Of a stretch of DNA of 64,000 nt, positions 9,095-16,813 are shown piece by piece. Every line of letters starts with the position of its first letter. Position 1 is the stretch's first letter. The translations under genes were made by a program, and so were the position numbers. Origin of the DNA: Demequina aestuarii (GTDB lineage Bacteria; Actinomycetota; Actinomycetes; Actinomycetales; Demequinaceae); contig NZ_BBRD01000001.1 in assembly GCF_000975095.1 (NCBI RefSeq), forward strand, positions 114,714 to 178,713. The letters are read 5' to 3'. The notes under the pieces are model-generated. The model saw only the letters and a list, made by a program, of their open reading frames with translations, was not told the origin of the DNA and did not search any database.

Positions 9095-9810
9095 CACGCA
9101 CCCACCGTCGCCGGCGCGGCGGCGACCGTGGCATGCGCACGCGGGCGGATGCCGGCGACCAGAAGATACCCGATCATCCAGAACTCCGCTGCGGTGGCCG
9201 GAAGCCCGAGCGCAGTGACGAGCCACTCCGGTGAGCCGGCGAATCCGTAGCCGACCAGGCCGGAGATGAGATATCCCGAGCCGCCCACGATCAGCAGCCA
9301 CCCGAGCGTGACGGGGAACCTCCGCGTGGTCAACGCCGCCCAACCCATCGGGATCAGCCACAGCCCGAAGAAGACGGTGCCCATGCCCCAGGTCGCCGTG
9401 CTCAGCGCGCCGAGCGCTCCCACGGTTCCCGCCGCATCGGCGCCGGCGACGATGCTCGGATCGCCGGCGATGGCTGTGGCGGCGATCATGAAGGCTCCGG
9501 ACGCCATGATGGCGGCGGAATTCATGAGCCCGAATGCGGCGATGGCGAATGCGGCGACGGGGCGCACGTCCCTCAGCAGGCGGTAGAACCACACGGCGGC
9601 CAGCGCCTGGGTGACGACGACGCCCATCTCGAGCAGCACCGCCGTGTGGGCCAGCGACTGCTCGCCGGCGAGGTTCGCGAGGGTCTCGGCCGCATCGGCC
9701 GTGTAGAGCTGTGGACGCACGACGAGGAAGCCGAGCATGCCGGTGACGGCGAGCCCCAGGTATGCGAGTCCGGCGGCGCGCGCCGTCCGGACGGTGTCGG
9801 TGGTGGTCAT
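9094..9810 (-). CDS. DUF4386 family membrane protein
   Basis: 238 aa with about six hydrophobic helices. The opening RAAGLAYLGLAVTGMLGF and the motif EQSLAHTAVLLEMGVVVTQA are typical of DUF4386 proteins, whose function is unknown. The ATG at 9808-9810 was chosen because it has a good Shine-Dalgarno (AGGAGA) seven bases upstream; an upstream start in the same frame adds only low-complexity sequence. It is translationally coupled to the downstream oxidoreductase, so the two probably act together. Confidence 0.85.
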   Translation of the reverse strand: MTTTDTVRTARAAGLAYLGLAVTGMLGFLVVRPQLYTADAAETLANLAGEQSLAHTAVLLEMGVVVTQALAAVWFYRLLRDVRPVAAFAIAAFGLMNSAAIMASGAFMIAATAIAGDPSIVAGADAAGTVGALGALSTATWGMGTVFFGLWLIPMGWAALTTRRFPVTLGWLLIVGGSGYLISGLVGYGFAGSPEWLVTALGLPATAAEFWMIGYLLVAGIRPRAHATVAAAPATVGA

Positions 9811-9963
9811 GGTGTCTCCTTCTGCGCCCGTCGCCGGGCGCGCTGAACTCTCGTATGGGTGCACTGAAGAGAGGTCACGTCGCGTGACCGCGGTGCGCTG
9901 GGGATGCGCGTGGGCCGGGTGGCGGCCGATGCGCAGGCGGGCGGCGCTCGGGGGCGCCCCTCG

Positions 9964-10206
9964 CTAGGCCGGGTCCTCCTCCGGATACTGGAAGACGTCG
10001 TCGAGCGGGACTTGGAAGGCCCGCGCGATCTGGAAGGCCATCTCGAGCGACGGTGAGTACCGTCCCTGCTCGATGGCGATGACCGTCTGGCGGGTGACGC
10101 CGATGCGCGCCGCAAGATCGGCCTGGGTCATCTCACCGTGCGCGAACCGCAGCGCGCGGATCGCGTTGGTGACCCTGGTGGGACTGGCTTTCGACGGGCG
10201 GCCCAT
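9964..10206 (-). CDS. Small XRE-family DNA-binding regulator
   Basis: An 80-aa single-domain helix-turn-helix protein. The HTH runs from about residue 23 to 75: MTQADLAARIGVTRQTVIAIEQGRYSPSLEM is spread over the recognition region, with the canonical TRQTVIAIEQG core. It ends in a short acidic tail (YPEEDPA). It is the last gene of a tight four-gene unit whose promoter carries two matching palindromes (11261-11322). The simplest reading is an autorepressor that binds them. Its start overlaps the stop of the preceding membrane gene (TGATG). Confidence 0.9.
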   Translation of the reverse strand: MGRPSKASPTRVTNAIRALRFAHGEMTQADLAARIGVTRQTVIAIEQGRYSPSLEMAFQIARAFQVPLDDVFQYPEEDPA

Positions 10207-10703
10207 CAGAACCCCCGCCGGTAGGCGCGGATCTTCACGACCGCCTCGACGCACGCGCCGACGAAGCCGGCGGCGAACGCCGCGTTGCCGATCCAGAACG
10301 AGTCGGCATCCAGCATCGCGAGCACCAGCACGGCGAGCATGCCGGCCGAGACCACGCCGTAGGTGGCGCGGTTGCCGAGCCGCTCGATGGCCTTGTCGCG
10401 CTCGTCTGACCCGAGCTCGATCTCCGGGTCCCTGCCGCGGACGGCGAGCCCGATCGCCGCGCCGATCGCGGCGAGGATCGAGCCCACGATGGTGCCCGCG
10501 ATCGACACGCCGATGGCCCACAGCATGGGCACCACCCACGAGACCTCCTCGATGGGCTGACTGAGGGCGCGCGGGATCACCACGGCGGCGTAGGCGATCG
10601 AGGTGGTGAGGAAGACGGCGAGGTAGACCCAGACGGCGCGCTCCTCCACGGTCATGGGCGCGCGCTCGTCGTCGTGGGGCGCGCGCAGCTCGTGGCGGCT
10701 CAT
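10206..10703 (-). CDS. Four-helix membrane protein B (paralogue of the preceding gene)
   Basis: 165 aa with four predicted helices in two pairs, separated by a charged loop (GRDPEIELGSDERDKAIERLG). It shares with its upstream neighbour the same length, topology and the signature DADSFWIGNAAF (neighbour: DADPFWVANTLL), so the two arose by tandem duplication. The start MSRHELRAPH overlaps the upstream stop (ATGA); an internal start MTVEERAV is possible. Function is unknown. The architecture, two membrane proteins plus a small XRE regulator, resembles SdpI/DUF2975-type accessory modules. Confidence 0.82.
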   Translation of the reverse strand: MSRHELRAPHDDERAPMTVEERAVWVYLAVFLTTSIAYAAVVIPRALSQPIEEVSWVVPMLWAIGVSIAGTIVGSILAAIGAAIGLAVRGRDPEIELGSDERDKAIERLGNRATYGVVSAGMLAVLVLAMLDADSFWIGNAAFAAGFVGACVEAVVKIRAYRRGF

Positions 10704-11128
10704 CGGTCCAGACCTTCCCGATACGCCTCGATGGCGACGCCGGCGCCCACGAGCGATCCCAGCCATGTGACGATGAGCAGGGTGTTCGCCACCCAGAAGG
10801 GGTCCGCGTCGAGCGCCAGCATCACGAGCGCGGCGAGGACGCCGAGGCTCGTGAGACCGGACGCCGCGAACTCCGCCTGCGTCTCGATGCGGTCGGTGCG
10901 TTCATCCGTGACGCGCTCACCACGGTGGCGGGAGCGCATCACGGCGTAGGCGGCCGCGTACACGGCACCGCCCACGCCCACGCACCAGAGCATGGGTCCC
11001 TGCCACGCGACGCCAGCGAGGGGGAGGTCGTCGGTGAGGGCCCGCACGACGACGATGGCGACGTAGGTGGCCATGGTGGTGACGCTGATCGCCGTGCCCA
11101 CCAGTGTGTGGCGCTGGGAGAACTCCAT
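10700..11128 (-). CDS. Four-helix membrane protein A (paralogue of the next gene)
   Basis: 142 aa with four hydrophobic helices (about residues 8-30, 43-64, 87-107, 112-133). The middle loop is charged (RSRHRGERVTDERTDRIE). The fourth-helix region DADPFWVANTLL mirrors DADSFWIGNAAF in the downstream paralogue. The start MEFSQRHTLV lies five bases after the stop of a 37-aa ORF, and the stop overlaps the next start (ATGA). It is the second gene of the operon. The function is not known. Confidence 0.82.
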   Translation of the reverse strand: MEFSQRHTLVGTAISVTTMATYVAIVVVRALTDDLPLAGVAWQGPMLWCVGVGGAVYAAAYAVMRSRHRGERVTDERTDRIETQAEFAASGLTSLGVLAALVMLALDADPFWVANTLLIVTWLGSLVGAGVAIEAYREGLDR

Positions 11129-11133
11129 GGTGC

Positions 11134-11247
11134 TCACGCTCCCCTGACGCCGGCGATCGCCTTCGCGATGGCGCCGAAGACTGCGGGCACGTCGTTGGCC
11201 TCGGCGGCGAAGCCGTACGACCATGGTGTCTTCTGCTCGAAGGTCAT
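11134..11247 (-). CDS. 37-residue small protein, first gene of the XRE operon
   Basis: A short frame opening MTFEQKTPWSYGF and ending AIAGVRGA. It has an ATG with a good Shine-Dalgarno (GGAGA, six bases away), is the first frame after a well-formed promoter, and stops five bases before the next start, all of which argue for real translation. It is predicted soluble with an amphipathic C-terminal helix and no signal peptide. It could be a leader peptide, a small effector of the membrane proteins, or an unstructured regulator. Nothing in it is recognisable. Confidence 0.6.
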   Translation of the reverse strand: MTFEQKTPWSYGFAAEANDVPAVFGAIAKAIAGVRGA

Positions 11248-11260
11248 GCGCGTCTCCGAT

Positions 11261-11322
11261 GTTAAGAGTTCTTGACACCACGAATGTAAGGGACTCGTGA
11301 CATGGTGTCAAGAGTTCTTGAC
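11261..11322 (-). promoter_or_regulatory. Promoter with two palindromic operators for the XRE operon
   Basis: On the minus strand a near-consensus promoter reads TTGACA (11306-11311), a 17-bp spacer, then TACATT (11283-11288). Two copies of the palindrome GTCAAGA-GT-TCTTGAC flank it: a perfect one at 11307-11322 covering the -35 box, and one with a single mismatch at 11261-11276 just downstream of the start point. The centres are 46 bp apart. A repressor, presumably the XRE protein of the same operon, would block both polymerase binding and escape. Confidence 0.8.
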
Positions 11323-11401
11323 ATTGCGACCGCGATGGAGCCGTGGCCGCCGCACCCGCCGGCGAAACAGCGGCGTCATCTGGCGGCCGTAGGCTGGATG
11401 C

Positions 11402-13426
11402 ATGACCCATGTCGATGACGACGTGCTGGCCGCATGGGTGGCTGCCGTGGTGCCGGAGGCGGCCGCCGCCGTGTCCGCGCCCGCACTGACGGCTCGTCTG
11501 AGCGCGATCCTCGCCGACGATCACCCAGGCGGTGCCTCCCGATTCGCCGCGATGGCGGGCCGCATCCCCGCGGCGCGTGCGGCCACCTCCCAGGACGATC
11601 CCGATGTCCGGTGGTTCTCGCGGCTCGCGGCGCGGGTGCACCTGGCTGACTCGAGGACCTGGCTCGGGCTGGGCTGGCGCCCCGCCCCCGTGTCCGTGCC
11701 GGAAGGGTCCGACATCGCCGACGAGGTCATGGCGTCGCTCGTGGGACACGCGGAGCTGCAGCCGCGCTACGACGCGATCGTGGTCGGGTCCGGTGCCGGG
11801 GGATCGGTCGCCGCCCAGGAGTATGCGGAGGCGGGCCTGCGGGTGCTCGTGATCGAGCGCGGCGGCGCGCCGCCGACTCGCGCCCTCGCCCGTGACCACC
11901 TTCGCAATCCGCGTGCCGACGCAGGGCTCGACGTGCTGACCGGACCCCCCGTCGTCGGCAATCCTCGGGTGCTTGCAGACGGCACGGTGGTGACGTCCGC
12001 CGACTCACGCTGGGGTAACAACGCGATGACGCTCGGCGGTGGCACGCGCGTGTACGGCGGCCAGGCGTGGCGCCTGTCGCCGAATGACTTCCGGATGGCC
12101 ACCACCTACGGTGTGCCCGAAGGGAGCACCCTGGCCGACTGGCCGGTGTCTTACCAGGACATGGAGCGCTACTACGCCCATGCGGAGTTCGAGTGGGGGG
12201 TGTCCGGGGCACCGGGCGACCCGGCGACGGAGGGCCCACGTTCCAGTCCGTACCCACTGCCGCCGATGCCGCGCACGCCCGGCGCGCAACGCCTCAAGGA
12301 AGGGGCCGATGCGCTCGGCTGGGAGACCTTGCCCGTGCCGCTGCTCGTCAACTCGGAGCCCTACCGGGGGCGGGCGGCATGCGTGCGCTGCGCTCAGTGC
12401 GTGGGCTTCGCATGCCCGGTCGGAGCGAAGGCCGGAGCGCAGAACACGACCTTGCGACGCGCGGCCCGGACCGGACGCCTCGGCATTCTGGCGGGCGCAC
12501 AGGCGGTGAGGCTGACGACGGATCGCACCGGCCGCATCACCGGAGTCGAGCTCCGCAGCGCTGACCCTGCACAGCCGTGGCACGCCAGCGTCGAGGCGGA
12601 GCAGGTGGTGCTCGCCGCGGGCGCGGTCGAGAGCGCCCGGCTGCTGCTGGCAAGCCCCCACGCCCTCGAGCCCAATGGGGTGGGAAACGTCCATGACCAG
12701 GTGGGGCGACACCTCCAGGCGCACGTCTACGCGGGGGCGCTGGGGATCTTTGCGGACCGGGTCGAGGAGGGCACGGGTCCGGGGCCGGCGATCGCCACCA
12801 ACGACTTCCGTCACGGCAATCCTGGCGTCGTCGGCGGCGGGATGCTCGCGAACGACTTCGTGCCCACCCCCGCGTCTGCCTTGGGGTATCTGCAGGACGC
12901 CGGCCTGCTCCCTCACGCGGGTCCCGGCATCGTGAGCGGGCTGCGGGATCTGGCGCCGCGCATGCAGCGAGTCGTGGGGCCCGTCCACGAGGTCACGACG
13001 GCCGATGCGCGCGTCACGTTGGACGCACGCGTCACCGACCACACGGGGATGCCGGTGGCGAGGCTCTCCGGCGACGTTCACCCCGAGGACCTGCGGGCTC
13101 AGCGGTTCCTGACCGACCGCGCCGAGGAGTGGCTGCGGTCCGCCGGCGCGACCACGGTGGTGCCGATGGCGCCCCGCGCTGCAGGCTCCGGCCCGAGCGT
13201 GGGGCAGCACCAGGCCGGCACCTGTCGGATGGGCAGCGACCCGCGGACGTCGGTGGTGGATCCGCTGGGGAGGGTGTGGGGTCACGACAACCTGCGCGTG
13301 GTCGACGCCTCGGTTCACGTGACCAATGGGGGCGTGAACCCGGTGCTCACGGTGATCGCCAACGCCTATCGGATCATGGACGCTGCGGTGGGTGTGCGGG
13401 AGTCCGACGAGGCGTACAGCGAGTGA
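11402..13426 (+). CDS. GMC family oxidoreductase with N-terminal dehydrogenase-subunit-like extension
   Basis: A 674-aa FAD enzyme. Residues 1-110 form a helical region resembling gluconate-2-dehydrogenase subunit 3. The FAD Rossmann motif VVGSGAGGS starts near 126 with acidic partner VIERGG. A central cysteine cluster CVRCAQCVGFACP lies near 325. The C-terminal GMC block has GQHQAGTCRMG and NGGVNPVLTVIANAYRI. It should oxidise an alcohol or sugar group, passing electrons to a quinone or cytochrome rather than oxygen, though the acceptor is inference. It is followed closely by a DsbA-like gene on the same strand; a functional link is not evident. Confidence 0.88.
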   Translation: MTHVDDDVLAAWVAAVVPEAAAAVSAPALTARLSAILADDHPGGASRFAAMAGRIPAARAATSQDDPDVRWFSRLAARVHLADSRTWLGLGWRPAPVSVPEGSDIADEVMASLVGHAELQPRYDAIVVGSGAGGSVAAQEYAEAGLRVLVIERGGAPPTRALARDHLRNPRADAGLDVLTGPPVVGNPRVLADGTVVTSADSRWGNNAMTLGGGTRVYGGQAWRLSPNDFRMATTYGVPEGSTLADWPVSYQDMERYYAHAEFEWGVSGAPGDPATEGPRSSPYPLPPMPRTPGAQRLKEGADALGWETLPVPLLVNSEPYRGRAACVRCAQCVGFACPVGAKAGAQNTTLRRAARTGRLGILAGAQAVRLTTDRTGRITGVELRSADPAQPWHASVEAEQVVLAAGAVESARLLLASPHALEPNGVGNVHDQVGRHLQAHVYAGALGIFADRVEEGTGPGPAIATNDFRHGNPGVVGGGMLANDFVPTPASALGYLQDAGLLPHAGPGIVSGLRDLAPRMQRVVGPVHEVTTADARVTLDARVTDHTGMPVARLSGDVHPEDLRAQRFLTDRAEEWLRSAGATTVVPMAPRAAGSGPSVGQHQAGTCRMGSDPRTSVVDPLGRVWGHDNLRVVDASVHVTNGGVNPVLTVIANAYRIMDAAVGVRESDEAYSE

Positions 13427-13463
13427 CCCGGAATCTCAGGCCCGACGGGCGCGTTGCCCCGCC

Positions 13464-14126
13464 ATGACTGACACCGCTGCTCCCGCCGCCCTCCGCATCG
13501 ACACCTGGGCCGACATCGTCTGCCCGTGGTGCTACGTGGGAGAGGCGCGCCTACGGGCCGCCGCCGAGGACGGCTCCACTCCCGTCGAGCTGGTGGTGCA
13601 CGCCTTCGAGCTCGACCCGTCCCACTCCCATCCCGAGCGCGTGATCGACATGCTGTCGCGCAAGTTCGGCGCCTCGCCGGAGCAGGCAGCGCAGATGGAT
13701 GGGCGCGTCGCCGACCTCGCTCGCGCCGAGGGCCTCCCGTACTCGTCGGATCGCGTGACGGCGAACACCTTCGATGCCCACCGGCTCATCGCGGCTGCAG
13801 CCGTCGACGGTCGCGGCCTGGAGGTGCGAGAGGCGATCCAGCGCGGGCACTTCGACGGCACGGTCGACATCTCCGATCACGGCGCGCTCGCGGAGGCCGC
13901 CGCCACCGCGGGCATGGCGCGCCAGCGCGCGCTGGAGGTGCTCGCCGGCGAGGAGTTCGCGGACGCGGTGCGTGCCGATGAGGCGCAGGCGCGAGAGCTC
14001 GGCGCCACCGGAGTGCCCTTCACCGTGGTCGGCGGGCGACTCGCGATTCCTGGCTGCGTCGAGACCACGCAGTACGCCGAGGTCATCGCGCGCGTCGCCG
14101 CGGACTCCGCCGCGCCCCCGGCTTAG
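13464..14126 (+). CDS. DsbA family oxidoreductase (FrnE-like)
   Basis: A 220-aa thioredoxin-fold protein with the active site CPWC at residues 20-23, preceded by DTWADIV as in FrnE/2-hydroxychromene isomerase-like DsbA proteins. The insert is helical, and the cis-Pro loop appears as GATGVPFTVV. There is no signal peptide, so it is cytoplasmic, unlike secreted DsbA. A thiol-disulfide exchange or glutathione/mycothiol-linked role is likely. The start MTDTAAPAAL was chosen because it begins the conserved region; the frame extends further upstream, but only back into the GMC gene. Confidence 0.88.
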   Translation: MTDTAAPAALRIDTWADIVCPWCYVGEARLRAAAEDGSTPVELVVHAFELDPSHSHPERVIDMLSRKFGASPEQAAQMDGRVADLARAEGLPYSSDRVTANTFDAHRLIAAAAVDGRGLEVREAIQRGHFDGTVDISDHGALAEAAATAGMARQRALEVLAGEEFADAVRADEAQARELGATGVPFTVVGGRLAIPGCVETTQYAEVIARVAADSAAPPA

Positions 14127-14155
14127 CGCGGGCGAACGGGAGCGGTGCCGATCTC

Positions 14156-14200
14156 TTGACACCCGCATCGGCCGGTCATAACCTACAACCAAATGGTTGT
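14156..14200 (+). promoter_or_regulatory. Promoter and palindromic operator over the ArsR start codon
   Basis: TTGACA (14156-14161), a 17-bp spacer and TAACCT (14179-14184) form a strong promoter. Immediately after it lies a perfect 16-bp palindrome, ACAACCA-AA-TGGTTGT, at 14185-14200. The ArsR start codon (14193-14195) is inside this palindrome. Transcription should start within a base or two of the ATG, giving a leaderless mRNA, and the repressor would sit directly on the start point. The spacer also holds one copy of the dispersed CGCATCGGC motif. Confidence 0.78.
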
Positions 14201-14534
14201 GGAAGCTGAACTCTCCGACGACGAGGTGGACCGGATCTTCCGGGCACTCGCCGATTCCACGCGCCGTGACATCGTGCGCCGGAGCCTCGCAGGCGAGGCC
14301 TCGGTGTCCGAACTCGCGCGGGCGTACGACATGTCCTTCGCGGCGGTCCAGAAGCACGTCGCGATCCTCGAGGGAGCCGGTCTCGTGACCAAGCATCCCC
14401 GCGGCCGCGAGCGCAAGGTGCGTGGCAATCCCCAGGCGATTCGGCGCGCGCAAGCCATGCTGGACGCCTACGAGCAGATCTGGCGCGCACGCGTCGACCG
14501 GCTCGATGCGTTGCTCGCCGACGCCCCCGAGTAG
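14193..14534 (+). CDS. ArsR-family winged-helix transcriptional regulator
   Basis: A 113-aa regulator of the type that accompanies AHSA1/SRPBCC genes. It has the classic ArsR opening DRIFRALADSTRRDIVRRSL, the recognition helix in YDMSFAAVQKHVAILEGAG and the beta wing in VTKHPRGRERKVRGNP. The metal-binding ELCVCD motif is missing, so it does not sense arsenic; the signal is unknown. It is predicted to repress itself and the downstream gene through the palindrome covering its own start codon. Confidence 0.92.
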   Translation: MVVEAELSDDEVDRIFRALADSTRRDIVRRSLAGEASVSELARAYDMSFAAVQKHVAILEGAGLVTKHPRGRERKVRGNPQAIRRAQAMLDAYEQIWRARVDRLDALLADAPE

Positions 14535-14557
14535 CCCACCGTAGGAAGGCCTTCGCC

Positions 14558-15529
14558 ATGTCCATCACCTCAGTCGACAAGAACCTCGACGGGCTCACGA
14601 TGACCGTGATCGCCGACTTCACCGCAAGCCGCCAGCGCCTCTGGGAGGCGTACACCGACCCCCGGCAGATCGAGAAGTTCTGGGGTCCGGTCGAGTGGCC
14701 GGCGACCTTCACCCGCCACGACGTCTTCCCCGGCGGGCGCAGCCACTACGTGATGACCGGGCCGGATGGGGAGAGGTCGGGAGGCTTCTGGGAGTTCCTC
14801 GCCGTGGACCCCGGCCACTCCTTCGAGGTCCGCGACGGCTTCGCTGACGAGAGCGGCGATGAGAACGCCGAGATGCCGTCGATGCGCATGACGTTCCAGT
14901 TCGAGGAGACCGACGGTGGGTCTCGCCTCATCACCACCACGCATTTCGGTTCGCTCGACCAGCTCGAGCAGTTGATCGAGATGGGCATGGAGGAGGGCAT
15001 GACCTCCGCGATGGGCCAGATCGACGACGTGCTCGCGGACCTCGAGTCCTTCGCGGCCAGCCGCGTGGCGGAGGCCCAGACCCTCTCCGACACCCAGGTG
15101 CGCGTCTCCCGCGTGATCCGCGGCACCCCCGAGCAGATCTGGCAGGCCCACCACGACCCCGACCTCATGAAGCGCTGGCTTCTGGGGCCCGACGGCTGGA
15201 CCATGCCGGTGTGCGAGATCGCGCACGAGGTGGGCGACACCTACCGCAACGAGTGGGAGGACGAGAACGGTGAGAACCGGTTCGGCTTCACAGGCGAGCT
15301 GCTCGAGGCCGAGCCCCCGTTTCGCGAGGTCACCACCGAGTCCATGATCGGCGTGGAGGGCGAGCCGAACGTGAACGAGCTGACCCTCACGCCCGTCGAC
15401 GGCGGGACCCTGCTCTCACTCGTCATCACCTATCCGAACGCCGAGGTGCGCGACATCGTGCTGGGCACAGGCATGGTGGCGGGCATGGAGGCCAGCTACG
15501 CCCGCCTCGAGGGTCAGGTCTTCGGGTGA
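14558..15529 (+). CDS. Tandem-domain SRPBCC (AHSA1-like) protein
   Basis: A 323-aa protein made of two consecutive START-like SRPBCC domains (about 1-165 and 170-323). Each has the family hallmarks: an opening strand before FTASRQRLWEAYTDPRQ in the first and VIRGTPEQIWQAHHDPD in the second, then the W-G/L-P segments. Such domains form a deep hydrophobic pocket for lipids or small aromatic ligands. Most homologues have one domain per polypeptide, so this is a fused duplication. It is co-transcribed with the ArsR gene 23 bp upstream and has a GGAAGG ribosome site. The ligand is unknown. Confidence 0.87.
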   Translation: MSITSVDKNLDGLTMTVIADFTASRQRLWEAYTDPRQIEKFWGPVEWPATFTRHDVFPGGRSHYVMTGPDGERSGGFWEFLAVDPGHSFEVRDGFADESGDENAEMPSMRMTFQFEETDGGSRLITTTHFGSLDQLEQLIEMGMEEGMTSAMGQIDDVLADLESFAASRVAEAQTLSDTQVRVSRVIRGTPEQIWQAHHDPDLMKRWLLGPDGWTMPVCEIAHEVGDTYRNEWEDENGENRFGFTGELLEAEPPFREVTTESMIGVEGEPNVNELTLTPVDGGTLLSLVITYPNAEVRDIVLGTGMVAGMEASYARLEGQVFG

Positions 15530-15622
15530 GCGAGGTCGGCGCCCATCGGGTCTTCGCCCCCAGCTCGCGCCCCTCGGCGTGACCGTCGCGCGGTCCCGTG
15601 GACTCTGGCATGCTTGCGGATC

Positions 15623-16051
15623 ATGAGCGACTACCAGCACATCGAGATCGGCCCCAGCGACCAGTGGCGCGAGCACTTCGGCGGATTCGTGCCCGACCGT
15701 TCGCGCGACGGTCGCCGAGTGCTCGACCACGAACTGCCGATGCAGTTCATCGGCGTCACGGCGAACTCCATGGTCCCGGGCGAGGAGGCCGGCTACTGGC
15801 ACGCGCACAGTTCCGACGAGGAGCTGTACATCTTCCTCACCGGCCGCGGCCAGATGGGCCTGGGCGACGACGTGGTCGACGTCGGGCCGGGCACCGCGAT
15901 CCGCGTGGGTCAGGGAGTCCTGCGCACCTGGCGATGCGTGCCCGAGTCCGAGGGTCCTCTCACGTGGTTCTGCATCCGGGGGGACGGCGACGCTCTGCCG
16001 CACGTTCCCGACGACTCGCGTCGCACCACCGACATCCCCATGCCCTGGTGA
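15623..16051 (+). CDS. Cupin-domain protein
   Basis: A 142-aa single cupin. The metal-binding cupin motif 1 is visible in WHAHSSDEELYIFLTGRG (His/His/Glu), and motif 2 in the following GTAIRVGQG strand, where the usual second histidine is not obvious. It may be a small-molecule binder, isomerase or dioxygenase-like protein. The chosen ATG (MSDYQH) is within a slightly longer open frame (MRIMSDYQH). It appears to be a single-gene unit. Confidence 0.8.
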   Translation: MSDYQHIEIGPSDQWREHFGGFVPDRSRDGRRVLDHELPMQFIGVTANSMVPGEEAGYWHAHSSDEELYIFLTGRGQMGLGDDVVDVGPGTAIRVGQGVLRTWRCVPESEGPLTWFCIRGDGDALPHVPDDSRRTTDIPMPW

Positions 16052-16145
16052 CTCGCGCATCGGCCGTCTGCTCCGGCGGCTGACACGTCCCCGGCGAGTC
16101 GGCCCCGCTGCGCGCCCGCCCGGGCCACGGCGCCGTCCCCTGCCT

Positions 16146-16733
16146 TCAGGCCACTCCGTAGATGAAGAACAGTGCACCCGCGAAGACAGCCGTGGTCGCG
16201 CAGGCCAGGAGGATGCCGGGCATGGTGCGGAGTCGAGTGAGGGAGAGCCACGTCAGCACTCCCACCCCGGCGGCCGCGGCCGACCACCAATAGGCGACGG
16301 GCGTGGTGTCTGCGACCCTGAGGAGCCCGTGCCCCGCCTCCCCGAGCGCGACTCCAGGAAACACCGCCGCAGACACCGCGCGCAGTGGCCACGAGTCCGA
16401 GTGGCGCAGCGTCCACAGCGCGAATCCCATCGCGGCCCCGGCGATCACGCCAGCCGTGCACCACATCAGCACCATCGAGGTGCTCACGCCGTAGCCCCTC
16501 AGCGCGGATGTGGCGTAGTACCCGACCATGGCGAGCGGACCGGCTGTGGCACCCATCACCATCCGCGCCCACACCGCACGGGCTGCCATCGACACGGCGG
16601 CTGCGAGCGCGACGACCGGAGCGGCAGAGTTGAAGAGCGGCGCGAGGACATCAGGGGAGAAGGTCTGTCCGAACGAGATGACGACGCCGGCGACGAGCGC
16701 GCCGACAAGAGCGAGGGGCACGCGGAGCGACAT
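16146..16733 (-). CDS. DUF6518-type hypothetical membrane protein
   Basis: 195 aa with about six hydrophobic helices and short loops. Recognisable features are the GQTFSPDVLAPLFNSAAPVV stretch after the first helix and the YGV C-terminus. The pattern matches small actinobacterial membrane proteins of the DUF6518 group, whose function is not known. It is divergent from the ABC-F gene; their shared upstream region carries the ABC-F leader. Confidence 0.7.
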   Translation of the reverse strand: MSLRVPLALVGALVAGVVISFGQTFSPDVLAPLFNSAAPVVALAAAVSMAARAVWARMVMGATAGPLAMVGYYATSALRGYGVSTSMVLMWCTAGVIAGAAMGFALWTLRHSDSWPLRAVSAAVFPGVALGEAGHGLLRVADTTPVAYWWSAAAAGVGVLTWLSLTRLRTMPGILLACATTAVFAGALFFIYGVA

Positions 16734-16801
16734 GCGGGGAGTATAGGTCGGCGCGTATGATCTCTGTGGTCATCGATCCCGACACAGGAGACTCACGCGA
16801 C

Positions 16802-16813
16802 ATGAAGATCTAG
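16802..16813 (+). CDS. Three-codon leader ORF (M-K-I-stop) upstream of ABC-F gene
   Basis: ATG AAG ATC TAG is preceded by AGGAG at 16786-16790, the best ribosome site in this intergenic region, whereas the ABC-F start itself lacks one. Very short leader ORFs ahead of ribosome-protection and rRNA-methylase genes are known to sense ribosome-targeting antibiotics. Its stop codon lies within the stem that can cover the ABC-F start. Translation of this ORF is an inference from its position and ribosome site. Confidence 0.6.
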   Translation: MKI

